A DNA stretch of 55,960 bases from Pedosphaera sp. (GCA_028293325.1 JAQGPA010000137.1:1-55960), one strand, 5' to 3'; shown: positions 8,643 to 19,139, counted from the stretch's first letter. The notes: generated by a model not told the origin, from the sequence alone. Translations and numbers: made by a program.

Positions 8643-8822
8643 CGATCGGGCCTCCAGTAAAAGGTCCAGTAAATGGATTAAAATCGATAGTGTTTGCCTT
8701 GGTTCGGATAGTGCTTGATTAGCCTGCAAACATGGACGATTCTGGCCCCAATAACTGAGACTTGTCGATCGACCCCGACAACTGGCTCCATCTCTAATGC
8801 GTATGCATCAAGGGATTAGGGA
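8643..8822 (+). repeat. Interspersed repeat, copy A
   Basis: About 180 bp similar to copies at 32549-32765 and 34376-34590. Shared blocks include AAATCGATAGTGTTTG, GGTTCGGATAGTGCTTGATT, AGCCTGCAAACA and GACTTGTCGATCGACCCCG ending in CTGGCTCCAT. A conserved hairpin TTGTCG/CGACAA lies inside. Upstream, GTGCTCAGCTATTTCCAGACCGA (8512-8534 region) also resembles the start of the partial copy near 51330. Confidence 0.85.
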
Positions 8823-9196
8823 AGGGCAGGGCAACTTCCCGTAAAGTTTTCACTTTAACCAGAGGGCGGTTGACACGTGTCGCGGGTGCCAAGGGACGAG
8901 CACAAAGCCATCACAAATACGCCACAGACCTGAATCAAATCGATACCCCACTTGGGAAGAGATGAAGAATAGCGGGGACAAAATCCGCCACACCGAGCGG
9001 CTTGCTCTCACGCTTCCGGCGAAGCCGATGACGTTGTAAAATTTGCGACGCTTAAAATCGCAACGCGTAGCGCCGGTTCGCTGTAGTGCATGATAAGGTC
9101 GCAAACGGTAACGACAAATCTCTATGCTTTGCTACAAAGCGCCATCTACATAGCTAATTGAGAACACACTAAAATCTTCCGGCCTATCAGCGCAGA

Positions 9197-9358
9197 TTAT
9201 TGGGAAAATCCAACGTTGCCGTCGCGCTCATGCATTTCTTTCATGTTCGTTAGAATTTCGACGGTGACGACATTAAGCTGAGCATCAAAGTGTTGGTGAA
9301 GACTGGAGCAAAGCAGGACAAGATTTTCGAAGGCATGCCGCGTCTCGTCGTTTAAGGT
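9197..9358 (-). pseudogene. Possible C-terminal remnant of a helical protein
   Basis: The minus strand holds about 53 sense codons ending in TAA at 9197. They read like an amphipathic protein tail (RHAFENLVLLCSSLHQHFDA, then NMKEMHERDGNVGFSQ), but an in-frame stop precedes them and there is no start codon. I do not recognise the family. It could be a chance frame. Confidence 0.25.
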
Positions 9359-9380
9359 TCAGTCAAACCTGGTCCATAGC

Positions 9381-9461
9381 CTGTTTAGGTGATGGCAGCA
9401 TTACCGGTTTAAGGGATATACAAGCCTGGCTTTTTACCTATCGTATTGGTTTACAAAGCAA
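9381..9461 (+). promoter_or_regulatory. Upstream motifs of the first rhamnosidase gene
   Basis: Three short blocks recur upstream of other genes of the locus: CTGTTTAGGTGATGG (9381-9395), ACCGGTTTAAGGGATATAC (9403-9421) and GTTTACAAAGCAA (9449-9461). The 41-nt stretch 9381-9421 matches 14910-14950 at 30 of 41 positions without gaps. These are candidate binding sites for the locus response regulator; the regulator assignment is inference. Confidence 0.45.
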
Positions 9462-9540
9462 AAACGCAAAAGGCTTTGCGATATGCCCAAATATTATTTA
9501 AGTGGGTGTGTTTGATGCGCGAGCAAGCCAACTGTAATTA

Positions 9541-12500
9541 ATGAAATACAAGCTGTTACGACATTATTTGCAGGTCGTTTTTGTTGTTGCCTGTTTCTTC
9601 GGTGGAAAAGTTGATGCAGCGCTTCCGGTTGTGATTACGAATACGTTGCCGGTCACGGCGGTGGAAGTGGTGGGCAACCGGGTGACCTTTAAAGCGGCCT
9701 TTAGCGGAACTGGTCCGATTACCTACCAATGGCAGGTCATTGGCGGTGGCACAACGAATGACATCCCGGGAGCTACGAATACGATGTTGACCCTGAGCAA
9801 CCTGCAGCTTACGAACACGGCTTCCTACCGGCTTGAGGCATCCAATGTTACGGGAGTCGCCTCAAGCTCCGCGAGTTCACTTACAGTCAATCCCGTGCCG
9901 GGGCCGGTGAATAACATCATCACTGCTTTCGCGGCGCAAACGGGGCTGGGCAGCACCGCCACCAATTTTGTTCCCACGTGGACGGTTGCACCGGGCAGCC
10001 TCATTACGGGCCAAGCCCCCAGCAGTGTCGGTAATGGCAATTTCAGTGATCCTTACGACAACATTGCCGGAGCCGTTGCCGTGTTGACGGATGGCACTTA
10101 TGGCTGGCTGAACTATTGGCCGAATGTCGGCAGCAGCACAAGTGAAGTGACCTGTGGCACCGTCGCCGGAGGCGCAGGCGAGTCGGTGACTTACACGCTG
10201 CCTGGTTCTGTCAGCGGATTTAGTCTCACCAACATCACAGTTTACGGAGGCTGGGGTGATGTAGGTCGCGATCAACAGGCCTATACCGTTTACTATTCCA
10301 CTTTTGCGGCACCCACAAACTTTATCCCGTTAATCAGTGTCAACTACAACCCTCCGAATCCAGCCAATGTTCAGTCGGCAACGCGTGCAACCCTTACTTC
10401 GGCCAGCGGTTCGCTGGCAACGAACGTTGCCGCCGTGAAATTTGACTTTACCACGCCACCCGTTGAAAACGGTTATTCAGGCTACTCTGAAATCCAGATC
10501 TTCGGAAATCCGACTGGCAGCGCTCCGACTGCCGGTCTTCCCACCAGCTCACCCAACTCATCGGTGAACGCCGGAACGTTGGTGACGTTCAATGAAGCGG
10601 CGAGCGGTGTGCCGCCCTTGCAGTATCAATGGCAGTCGGATAACGGCAATGGCGGGGTCAGCTATGCGGACATCGCGGGAGCTACAGGTTCAAACTACGT
10701 TTTAAACACCAGCAATTTTGGTAACTTTACATTAAATTTTCGCGTGCGGGTGTCCGACATCAATGGTTCCACCACGAGTCCAGTACGGCAGCTGGTTGTC
10801 ACCAATGCCAATACTTATTTGTCGGCGGCAACAGTTGGCAGTCTGCGCTGCGAGCATCTTAAAGATCCACTGGGCCTTGACGTTAGCGAACCGCGTCTGA
10901 GTTGGACCATGAGTTCAACGCAGCGTGGCAACCGCCAAACGGCCTATCAAGTTTTGGTCGCTTCGTCGCCGACGATTTTGTCCCAAGACCAGGGAAACCT
11001 ATGGAATAGCGGCGCGGTTGTTTCCGACCAGTCGGTGCTGGTGCGTTATGCGGGCCAGTCACTGACTTCAGGCCGGATGTGTTATTGGAAGGTGCGGGTC
11101 TGGGACGCGCAGGGAAATCCTTCGGCATGGAGTTCGACGGCGTTGTGGAGCATGGGATTGCTCAATATTTCGGATTGGAGTGCCCAATGGATTGGGATGA
11201 ACGAAAACACCAATATTTCTCCCGCGCCGCCCAGTCCCATGTTGCGGAAGACTTTTTCGATCAGCAAACCGCTGGCGCGTGCCACGGCCTATATTTGCGG
11301 ACTGGGTTATTATGAACTTCAGATCAACGGAGTGAAAGTCGGCGATTACGTTTTAGAGCCGGCCTGGACGCTCTACAATGATCACGCGTATTACACCACG
11401 TACGATGTGACGACGAACCTGCTTCAGGGGCCCAACGCCGTCGGCGTGCAACTAGCCAATGGATATTACAATCAATGGACGAGTGACGCTTGGAATACCG
11501 CCAGCGCTCGGTGGCGCGCCTTGCCGCAGATGATCATGAAATTGGATGTCGAAAATACCGATGGCACCAGCAATGTGGTGGTCAGCGACTCGTCATGGAA
11601 GGCTTCGGCCGGGCCGCTGCTTTTGGACACCACCCGACTGGGCGAAGTCTATGACGCGCGTCTGGAACAACCCGGTTGGTCAACAGCAAGCTACAATGAT
11701 TCGGCGTGGACCAACGCGATATTGCGTGAAGGCACTGCCGGTTTGCTTGCGGCGCCGGATGCCGAGCCGGTCAAAGTTTGTCAAACGATTTATCCCACGA
11801 GGATCATTCCGGTGTTGGGGCAGCCGGGTGTTTACACCTTCGATTTTGGGCAGAACCTGGTTGGTTGGGGGCAATTGACTGTCAGTGGTCCGGCGGGAAC
11901 CTCCGTAAGCATGGTTTACGGGGAGTTAACCAACAGCGATGCCTCCGTGAATCAAGACAACATCAATGTTTATGTGAACCTAAAGAACTATTTTCAGACG
12001 GACACTTACATCCTGAAAGGCAGCGGTACCGAAATATATGCACCGCGCTTCACCTATCACGGCTTTCGCTACGCGCAGGTCTCCGGGCTCCCGTCCGCTC
12101 CGACGACCAACACGCTGGTGGCGCAGGTCGTGCACACGGCTTTTGATTCGGCCGGAAAGTTTTTATGTTCGAGCGATTTGCTCAATCGCATCGAGACAAA
12201 CACCCTTTGGTCTTATCTTGGCAATTTTGTGGGTATCCCAACGGATTGCCCGCAACGGGAAAAGAACGGTTGGACGGGTGACGCGCAACTGGCCTGCGAA
12301 ATCGGGTTGACGCATTTTCACAGCGAGGCGGCCTACACGCGATGGATAAAAGAATTTGCACCGGGTCAACAGGCTAATGGCGTGTTGTCCGGCGTTTTTC
12401 CCAATGCCGGCTGGGGTTACGCTGAAGGCCCGGCCTGGGAGTCGGCTTACCTGTTGATTCCCTGGTTTGTTTATCAACACTGCGGTGACGTGGCGATCCT

Positions 12501-14742
12501 GACCAACAACTATGCTGGCATGAAAGCTTATGTGGATTATGAAACCAGCGTCGCGTCGGGAAACATAGTCAGCTATGGTTTAGGCGACTGGGAGCCAGCC
12601 AATACCGTCACGCCGGTTTCCGTGACCGACACCGCCTACTACTATCAGGACGCCTTGATTCTCGCGCAGACGGCGGCTCTCATGGGCAACACTTCTGATT
12701 CCCTGCAATACAGCAATCTGGCCGCGCAGATCAAAGTGTCATTCAACAGTACATTTTTCAATTCGACCAATAGCAAGTATGCCGGCGGAACACAAACCGC
12801 CCAGTCCTGCGCGCTCTATCAGGGGATGGTGGCCACCAATCAGATATCCGCCGTGGTCAACACTCTCGCCACGAGTATTCAGCAAAACAACAATAACATA
12901 GACACGGGGATTCTCGGTTCGAAATACCTGCTGCGCGCACTGTGTGACAATGGACGTTCCGACACGGCTTTGGCGCTGGCTACGCAAACTTCGTATCCAA
13001 GCTGGGGCTATCAGGTCGCGTCTGGAGCCACCACCTTGTGGGAAACATGGAGCGGCACCGGTTCCATTGATTCTTTCAACCATGTCATGTTTGGCGACAT
13101 TTCGGCCTGGTTCATCGAATACGTAGCTGGAATTCGTCCAGGTGCTCCCGGTTATAAAAGCGTAATCATCAAGCCGGAAGTCATGAATGGCCTGGCGTGG
13201 GCGCAGGCGACCCATGATTCGCCGTATGGAACGATTTCCAGTGCCTGGCAGGTCACGGGACTGTCGGCCAATCTGAATATAGCCATTCCGCCCGGCGCCA
13301 CAGCCACCGTTTATTTGCCGATGCTGGGCACAACCATGACCAACGTGGTGATTCAGGAATCAGGCGTGACAATCTGGCAGAATGGCGCGGTCGCCAATAA
13401 TGTTCCCGGCGTGACCTTTCGTGATTTTGAAGGCTTCTTCCCGCAGACCTATGCGGTTTGGGCGGTGGCGTCGGGAAATTACAATTTTACCTGGCAGATA
13501 CTGGTTGGCGCACCGAGTGGGTTGAGCGTTGCAGCGGGCAATGAACAGGTCAATTTGAGTTGGAGTCCGGTAGCGGGTGCCACGGGCTACAGAGTTAAAC
13601 GTTCTACAATCAAAGGCGGAAGTTACACAACCGTGGCCAGCTTGACCGGCAACAATTACACCGACACGGGATTGGTCAACGGCACGAACTATTACTATGT
13701 GGTCTGCGCGGTGAGTTCCAGCGGCGAAGGCCCCAACTCAGTGGAGGTGAATGCAATACCCGCCTTTGCAGTGAATCTTGGTTTTGAGACTCCGGGCATT
13801 GACAGCTATCAATATGATCCGTTCAGCGCTTCCTGGATCTATAATGGCGGGAGTGGAAATGGTTCCGGACTTATTGCCAACGGCAGTGGTTTTTCAAATC
13901 CAGATGCTCCGGAAGGCGTTCAAGCGGCGTTTGTGCAGAGTTACGGAAGCATCTCGCAGATACTGTCCGGTTTTACTCCAGGAACAAGTTACACAATTAC
14001 CTACTCAGCTGCGCAGCGTGCCGGCGGCAATCAACATGGCGGCGAATCATGGGATGTAATGATTGATAATACTGTCATTAAGACCAACAGTCCTGGCGGG
14101 AGCAGTTATGTTGATTATACCGCCAGTTTTATCGCCGCGGCCACGGCCCACAAATTGGCCTTTGTGGGAACGGATCTGGCGACAGGTGACAACACCGTCT
14201 TCCTGGATAACGTGAGGATTTCCCCGCCGATCCAGCCGGCATCTGCATCCGTGGCACTGACCAGTCCGGTGAACAATTCCAGTTTCGCTGCGCCCTCAAC
14301 CATCAACCTCGCGGCAACTGTGGCGACGAATGGCAACCTCATCAACGCCGTTCAATTCTACGTGAATGTCACCAACCTGATAGGCCAGGACACCTCTCCG
14401 CCCTACATATATACGTGGACCAATGTCACCCCAGGAAATTATATTCTCAGTGCCCGTGTGAATTTTAATGACAATTGGCACGTTGATTCCACTGTCGCAA
14501 ACATAGTTGTTTCCAATTTGCCGCCGGTAATTCAAAGCAGCGGCTTCACTGCCAACAGTTTTTACCTCGGAGGCACCGGCCAAGCCGGACAGACCTTTGT
14601 TCTAATGAGCGCATCGAACCTGATCCCGCCGATATCCTGGACGCCGTTGACGACCAATCAGGCCGATAGCAGCGGCCGATTTGTCTTCACCAACCTGCCT
14701 GCCACCAACCCGCAGCAGTTCTATCGCGTTTTTGTACCGTAA
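9541..14742 (+). CDS. Secreted multidomain GH78 alpha-L-rhamnosidase
   Basis: 1733 residues with a signal peptide (MKYKLLRHYLQVVFVVACFFGGKVDA). Domains in order: Ig-like (~30-118); one copy of the YGGWGD module (~120-322); a second Ig-like domain (~345-430); the GH78 body (~436-1320), starting LRCEHLKDPLGLDVSEPRLSW; FN3 (~1325-1410); a GFETP-type carbohydrate-binding-like domain (~1415-1570); a Big domain; and a C-terminal domain ending QQFYRVFVP. GH78 enzymes release terminal alpha-L-rhamnose from glycans. The catalytic-site loop reads TDCPQREKNGWTGD (D902, E907, D914), one residue shorter than the usual DCPQRDERLGWxGD. The downstream acidic site ATTLWETW (E1168) is present. There is no Shine-Dalgarno sequence before the ATG. 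It heads the rhamnose locus and is far longer than typical GH78 enzymes (~900-1000 aa). Confidence 0.88.
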   Translation: MKYKLLRHYLQVVFVVACFFGGKVDAALPVVITNTLPVTAVEVVGNRVTFKAAFSGTGPITYQWQVIGGGTTNDIPGATNTMLTLSNLQLTNTASYRLEASNVTGVASSSASSLTVNPVPGPVNNIITAFAAQTGLGSTATNFVPTWTVAPGSLITGQAPSSVGNGNFSDPYDNIAGAVAVLTDGTYGWLNYWPNVGSSTSEVTCGTVAGGAGESVTYTLPGSVSGFSLTNITVYGGWGDVGRDQQAYTVYYSTFAAPTNFIPLISVNYNPPNPANVQSATRATLTSASGSLATNVAAVKFDFTTPPVENGYSGYSEIQIFGNPTGSAPTAGLPTSSPNSSVNAGTLVTFNEAASGVPPLQYQWQSDNGNGGVSYADIAGATGSNYVLNTSNFGNFTLNFRVRVSDINGSTTSPVRQLVVTNANTYLSAATVGSLRCEHLKDPLGLDVSEPRLSWTMSSTQRGNRQTAYQVLVASSPTILSQDQGNLWNSGAVVSDQSVLVRYAGQSLTSGRMCYWKVRVWDAQGNPSAWSSTALWSMGLLNISDWSAQWIGMNENTNISPAPPSPMLRKTFSISKPLARATAYICGLGYYELQINGVKVGDYVLEPAWTLYNDHAYYTTYDVTTNLLQGPNAVGVQLANGYYNQWTSDAWNTASARWRALPQMIMKLDVENTDGTSNVVVSDSSWKASAGPLLLDTTRLGEVYDARLEQPGWSTASYNDSAWTNAILREGTAGLLAAPDAEPVKVCQTIYPTRIIPVLGQPGVYTFDFGQNLVGWGQLTVSGPAGTSVSMVYGELTNSDASVNQDNINVYVNLKNYFQTDTYILKGSGTEIYAPRFTYHGFRYAQVSGLPSAPTTNTLVAQVVHTAFDSAGKFLCSSDLLNRIETNTLWSYLGNFVGIPTDCPQREKNGWTGDAQLACEIGLTHFHSEAAYTRWIKEFAPGQQANGVLSGVFPNAGWGYAEGPAWESAYLLIPWFVYQHCGDVAILTNNYAGMKAYVDYETSVASGNIVSYGLGDWEPANTVTPVSVTDTAYYYQDALILAQTAALMGNTSDSLQYSNLAAQIKVSFNSTFFNSTNSKYAGGTQTAQSCALYQGMVATNQISAVVNTLATSIQQNNNNIDTGILGSKYLLRALCDNGRSDTALALATQTSYPSWGYQVASGATTLWETWSGTGSIDSFNHVMFGDISAWFIEYVAGIRPGAPGYKSVIIKPEVMNGLAWAQATHDSPYGTISSAWQVTGLSANLNIAIPPGATATVYLPMLGTTMTNVVIQESGVTIWQNGAVANNVPGVTFRDFEGFFPQTYAVWAVASGNYNFTWQILVGAPSGLSVAAGNEQVNLSWSPVAGATGYRVKRSTIKGGSYTTVASLTGNNYTDTGLVNGTNYYYVVCAVSSSGEGPNSVEVNAIPAFAVNLGFETPGIDSYQYDPFSASWIYNGGSGNGSGLIANGSGFSNPDAPEGVQAAFVQSYGSISQILSGFTPGTSYTITYSAAQRAGGNQHGGESWDVMIDNTVIKTNSPGGSSYVDYTASFIAAATAHKLAFVGTDLATGDNTVFLDNVRISPPIQPASASVALTSPVNNSSFAAPSTINLAATVATNGNLINAVQFYVNVTNLIGQDTSPPYIYTWTNVTPGNYILSARVNFNDNWHVDSTVANIVVSNLPPVIQSSGFTANSFYLGGTGQAGQTFVLMSASNLIPPISWTPLTTNQADSSGRFVFTNLPATNPQQFYRVFVP

Positions 14743-15145
14743 ATGGTTCGGTAAACAGGTTTTGCCTCCGCCACAAAAGCTGGGTTAATTACTTTAACAA
14801 TCCTTACAGCCGGGCTGAAATATGGCCATTTTGTGATGACCCGTACAAGGTCAACGCGCCGACTGCGATTTAGCAGCATGCCGGTGACATCAGGGGATTT
14901 CACCCTCACCTGTTTCGGTGATTGGGACTTAACCGTGTTTGGGGATATACGATTTTGAGGTTTGTAAACTAATGTTACAGCGAACCACAAAACATGGAAT
15001 CGACGAAATTAAATAATTTTTGCGCGTGTCTTTCCCGGCAAACCCGATCCACAAAACATTGTGAATCGACAACCAGTTCGCAGTCAACGCCGACTCCAGA
15101 CGTAAATGGAAACAAAGCAATACGAGCCAACCAAAAAATATAATC
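14743..15145. promoter_or_regulatory. Upstream region of the five-module protein gene
   Basis: A non-coding 400-bp region. It holds the shared motifs CTGTTTCGGTGATTGG (14910-14925), ACCGTGTTTGGGGATATAC (14932-14950) and GTTTGTAAACTAA (14960-14972). It also has a direct repeat of CCACAAAACAT (14985-14995 and 15049-15059, 64 bp apart), each followed by GAATCGAC. No clear terminator for the preceding gene was seen. Confidence 0.45.
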
Positions 15146-18100
15146 ATGAACAAACCACAACCAATTAAATCAAAAATCGCGGCTGGCTTTGCCGGCATGG
15201 CTCTGCTGTTTTTCGCCGGCTCCACCCCGGCGGCGCTGGTCACGACCACAGATCACCAGGAAGGTACCGCCCCGGTGTTCACCCCGTCCTGGGTGCCAGA
15301 CGCTGCCAACAGTCTGATCAATGGACTCGCACCGAGCAGCTCCACCGGCGATTTTAACCAGGAGTTTTATTGGGGCAACCGGACGAACACCTCGTTGACG
15401 ATAGCCAGAGCTGGGTGGTTGGATATTGCGGTGGGAGGTGCTTCTGGTTTTAACGGTAACACCACCACTAATAATTATGTGAGTTGTGGTGGCGGCGCCG
15501 GCAATACGATTGTCTACACACTGCCGTCACCTGGCGCTTACGGTTACAATCTGACGAATATCGCCGTTTACGGCGGGTGGGGTGATGGTGGCCGTGCTGA
15601 CATGCGATTCAGCGTGTCGTATGCCACCATTTTTGATACAAACACTTTTATTCCGCTAACCTATGTGGATTACAATCCTTCAGACTCTGGCAAGGATGCC
15701 AACCGGGTTATTTTTAGTGACTCGGGCAATTCGTTCATCGCGCCAAATGTCGCTGCTGTAAAGTTTGATTTCACCACTATTGCCGCGGAAAATAACTGGG
15801 CGGGCATCGCCGCCATAACGATTGGCGGCACCACGGCGGCTGGTCCGACAAATTTGCCCATCTCAACCACGTATTCAAATCAGCTTCCCGGTTCGGCAAC
15901 TTCGCCGTCCTGGACAATTGAATCCGACAGTTTAATCCGAGGCATGACTCCAACAACCACTGCGGGCAATTTTGCATACGAAGGGGCGGCGACAATCGCC
16001 GCGTTGACAGACAGCACGTTTGGCAATGTTGACAGCACAGCTTCCTATGCCACGGGCGGCAACAATGCGGGAACTGCGGCCATCTACACGCTTACCAATT
16101 CAGCAAACGGTTCTGACATCACAAACATCGTAATCTACAGTGGCTGGGCGGATGGGGGGCGTGACGGTCAATGCGTCAAAGTTTCGTATTCCACGGTTGC
16201 GGCGCCTTCGACGTATACTCTGATCGCGAGCGTATTTTACAATCCCACCGTACCCGGCGGCACGCCAAGCGCCAATCGCGTGCAAATTCACACTGCAAGC
16301 GGCGGGCCGCTCGCCCAACAGGTTTACAACGTCAAATTTGATTTCACCCCTCAAAGTGGCGAGATCGACAACGGCTTTTCGGGATATGCGGAGCTTATCG
16401 TGGAAGGACAAAACTCGTCTTCGCCGCCTCCTGCACCATCGCCTATTCTGATTTCGGACACCTTGCCGGGTACGGCCCACGACGTGGTGGGTGGCAGCAT
16501 TGCTTTCACGGCAGTTTACAGCAATCTTCCGCCAGCAAACCTGCAATGGCAGGTCATCAGTGGCGGAGTAACTAATGATATTATCGGGCAAACCAACGCT
16601 ACATTGACGCTTGCCAGTTTGCAATTGACTGACAGTGGGTCATATCAGCTCAAGGCAGTCAATGCAACCAACGGCACCGCAGCACCCTCTTATAGCACTC
16701 CCAGCGCGCTTAGCGTCAGCAATGTCCCGGCAGCGGTGGGTAACATCATCACGACCGTCGCGGGCCAAACCGGCCTTGGCAGTGCCGGTGCTAGCACGAA
16801 TTTTTATCCCACCTGGATTGTGAGCACAAACAACGATCTGATTTATGGGTCTGTAAATGGATCCGGAGTTGGGACATGGGCTGCTGGTGCTGGCAATTTC
16901 GGAGCGGATCAATCAGGTGGCGATCCGGCTGTATTGTCCGATGGCTCATTTGGCTATTTTAACTATTGGCCTAACGTCGGCAGCACGCCTACCGAAGTGA
17001 CCTGTGGAACGACCGCAGGTAACTCAATAACGTATACTCTGAATACCAACACCACCCCGCTTGGTTATGATCTGACCAACATTGTGGTTTATGGCGGATG
17101 GGGTGATAATGGTCGCGACGAGCAAGAATATACGGTGTATTATTCCACTGTTTCCTCACCAAACAGCTTCCAAACTCTGCAGTTCGTCCAGTATAATCCA
17201 TCAACCCCGAACGGTGTGCAGTCGGCCACCCGCGTGGCGTTGACACCGGTAACGGGTGCGCTTGCCCAGCATGTTGCCGCAGTGAAATTTGACTTTAACA
17301 TTTTGAGTCCGTTTCCAAAAAACGGTTATGAAGGATATTCTGAGATCATCATAGCCGGCAAACCGTCGCTGCCAATTCCAACTCTAACAACCAATATCAC
17401 GCCTTTGTCCGCCTCGGATGTGGTTGGTGGTAGGATAACGATGTACGCGGCTTTTACCGGCTATAGTAGTCTTCAATGGCAGAAAAACGGGACTAATATT
17501 CCCGGAGCCACGACGGCGACGCTCGTTCTCAATAACCTGCAGCTTTCAGACACCGCTGTCAGCGGGGGTTATGCGCTGGTGGCGTCCAATGCTTCGGGCA
17601 CGGTTAGCAGCTCTCCATGTGCGTTGACTGTGAATCCGGTTCCTGCGGCGGTCACTAATGTGATCACCGCAATTGCCACCCAGACAAGACCTGGGACATC
17701 ATTTGCTCCCACTTGGGATGCAACAGCATTGAGTTCGAGTTTGATTTATCAGGCATCCCCCAGCAGTTCCGGCAGTGGCGATTTCACGGCTGCATTCAAT
17801 AATGAACAGGCAAGTGGTCCTGCGGTTTTGACCGACGGCACTTATGGGGTTGTTGATTTTGCTGACAGCGGCAATCATGCGAGTTTTGCATGCATCGGGC
17901 CGGGCAGGGCTGGTAAATTCGTCACCTACGCGCTTATTGGTTCTGCGAATGGCTACAATCTTACCAACATCAGTGTTTCCGCTGCTTGGAACGATGGTGG
18001 TCGCGACGGGCAGGGCTACACCGTCTATTATTCCACAGTGGCGAATCCAACCACATTCATTCCGTTGGCAGGTGTAAGTTATGATCCCGTGAGTCCAGTG

Positions 18101-19084
18101 GGAATCTCCTGGGATAAGTCAACCCTCACACCCGCGGCTGGGTCGCTGGCTCAAAACGTCGCGGCGTTGATGTTTGACTTCAGTTCGCCGGCAGGAGAGA
18201 CGCTGGGAGCCGATTATTCCGGGTACAGCGAAATCTCGGTCTACGGGTCGCCCTCGAGTCCTTCAACCGCGCCAATCGTGGTAACCGCGACGAATGAGAA
18301 TACTGCCACTCCGGATTGGGTGGTCGAAACGAACAGCCTGATTGAAAACCAACCGCCCAGCAGTGTCGGAACGGGCGCTTTCGCGGGTAATTTCAATAAT
18401 GAAGCTCCCACCGAAGGTTTGCCGGCGTTGACCGACGGCACATTTGGTCCGTCTGGCTTGGGTATTACGAACTTTGCCACTTGCGGGGGTGCATTTGGTG
18501 CGGGCTCATCTGCCACCTATGTCTCCGGCAACGGCTGGAATCTGACCAACATCGTGGTTTACAGTGGTTGGAGCAGTTATGACCGCGACGGGCAGTTCTA
18601 TAACATTACATATTCCACCGTGTCGGCACCGGCAACATTCGTCCCGCTGGTGACTGTTACCTACAATCCGACGGCTGGCACCGGGCCGTCCGCCAACCGT
18701 GTGGAGATTGCGCCAGGTAACGGTGCTACAACGCTTGCCACGAACGTGTACGCGGTCAAGTTCGACTTTACACCCCAAACAGCGGGTCGGGACAATGGTT
18801 ATTCCGGCTATGCTGAAATCGTATTGCAAGGATCAAATTTAGCGCCGGCCACCCCGCCAACCGTCAGGGCGCCGGTGGTTTCGGGTACTAATTTGGTCCT
18901 GACAGGAACTGGCGGCACGGCCAATCGTGCTTACACATGGCTGAGTACGACTAACCTGTTGGTTCCATTGTCGAATTGGACGACCAATGCCACCGGCGTT
19001 TTGGATGGTAATGGCGCGTTCTCTAATGCCATCCCGATTAATCCCAGCACCCCGGCCAACTTCTTCCGGTTGCGAATGCCGTGA
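15146..19084 (+). CDS. Secreted protein with five YGGWGD modules (putative glycan-binding)
   Basis: 1312 residues. The signal peptide (KIAAGFAGMALLFFAGSTPAAL) is followed by five copies of a ~200-residue module at about 30-228, 241-421, 528-738, 833-1033 and 1036-1230. Ig-like domains (~432-527 and ~740-830) separate copies 2, 3 and 4. Each module has a PTW start, an LTDGTYG-type turn, NLTNI-VYGGWGD-GRD, YTVYYST, a YNP loop, VAAVKFDF and a GYSGYSEI-V-G end. The turn and strand pattern resembles discoidin/F5-8C galactose-binding-like domains; this is inference, and I know no named family that fits exactly. The C-terminal ~80 residues end in ANFFRLRMP. There is no catalytic domain, so a surface or secreted binding role is likely. 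It lies between a rhamnosidase and a prepilin-like gene. Confidence 0.85.
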   Translation: MNKPQPIKSKIAAGFAGMALLFFAGSTPAALVTTTDHQEGTAPVFTPSWVPDAANSLINGLAPSSSTGDFNQEFYWGNRTNTSLTIARAGWLDIAVGGASGFNGNTTTNNYVSCGGGAGNTIVYTLPSPGAYGYNLTNIAVYGGWGDGGRADMRFSVSYATIFDTNTFIPLTYVDYNPSDSGKDANRVIFSDSGNSFIAPNVAAVKFDFTTIAAENNWAGIAAITIGGTTAAGPTNLPISTTYSNQLPGSATSPSWTIESDSLIRGMTPTTTAGNFAYEGAATIAALTDSTFGNVDSTASYATGGNNAGTAAIYTLTNSANGSDITNIVIYSGWADGGRDGQCVKVSYSTVAAPSTYTLIASVFYNPTVPGGTPSANRVQIHTASGGPLAQQVYNVKFDFTPQSGEIDNGFSGYAELIVEGQNSSSPPPAPSPILISDTLPGTAHDVVGGSIAFTAVYSNLPPANLQWQVISGGVTNDIIGQTNATLTLASLQLTDSGSYQLKAVNATNGTAAPSYSTPSALSVSNVPAAVGNIITTVAGQTGLGSAGASTNFYPTWIVSTNNDLIYGSVNGSGVGTWAAGAGNFGADQSGGDPAVLSDGSFGYFNYWPNVGSTPTEVTCGTTAGNSITYTLNTNTTPLGYDLTNIVVYGGWGDNGRDEQEYTVYYSTVSSPNSFQTLQFVQYNPSTPNGVQSATRVALTPVTGALAQHVAAVKFDFNILSPFPKNGYEGYSEIIIAGKPSLPIPTLTTNITPLSASDVVGGRITMYAAFTGYSSLQWQKNGTNIPGATTATLVLNNLQLSDTAVSGGYALVASNASGTVSSSPCALTVNPVPAAVTNVITAIATQTRPGTSFAPTWDATALSSSLIYQASPSSSGSGDFTAAFNNEQASGPAVLTDGTYGVVDFADSGNHASFACIGPGRAGKFVTYALIGSANGYNLTNISVSAAWNDGGRDGQGYTVYYSTVANPTTFIPLAGVSYDPVSPVGISWDKSTLTPAAGSLAQNVAALMFDFSSPAGETLGADYSGYSEISVYGSPSSPSTAPIVVTATNENTATPDWVVETNSLIENQPPSSVGTGAFAGNFNNEAPTEGLPALTDGTFGPSGLGITNFATCGGAFGAGSSATYVSGNGWNLTNIVVYSGWSSYDRDGQFYNITYSTVSAPATFVPLVTVTYNPTAGTGPSANRVEIAPGNGATTLATNVYAVKFDFTPQTAGRDNGYSGYAEIVLQGSNLAPATPPTVRAPVVSGTNLVLTGTGGTANRAYTWLSTTNLLVPLSNWTTNATGVLDGNGAFSNAIPINPSTPANFFRLRMP

Positions 19085-19115
19085 GGTCCGGTGTAATGGT
19101 GTCCAATAAATAAAG

Positions 19116-19139
19116 GCCCGGGGACACAGGTCCCCGGGC
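19116..19139 (+). terminator. Strong hairpin between module-protein and prepilin-like genes
   Basis: A perfect 10-bp GC-rich stem (GCCCGGGGAC 19116-19125, GTCCCCGGGC 19130-19139) with an ACAG tetraloop lies 32 bp after the stop codon. It is followed by CACCCTAATAAAAG, with no T-tract. It could be a Rho-assisted terminator or an mRNA-stabilising end between genes expressed at different levels. Confidence 0.55.

Larger units (their letters stand above)
8369..9380. other. Gene-poor intergenic region
   Basis: About 1 kb without a convincing complete gene between divergently transcribed genes. It holds one copy of the interspersed repeat (8643-8822), small hairpins (GCTTTG/CAAAGC at 9126-9140) and a stretch at ~8850-9104 whose minus strand could encode HALQRTGA-type residues. 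That pattern often comes from non-coding intergenic repeats, so I do not call it a gene. A possible protein remnant lies at 9197-9358. Confidence 0.6.

Noticed and set aside
8850..9104. An 84-codon minus-strand frame with HALQRTGA-like residues
   Set aside because: This residue pattern commonly comes from non-coding intergenic repeats; there is no domain, ribosome-binding site or conserved neighbour. I considered an integron attC-like site but could not identify paired core sites.
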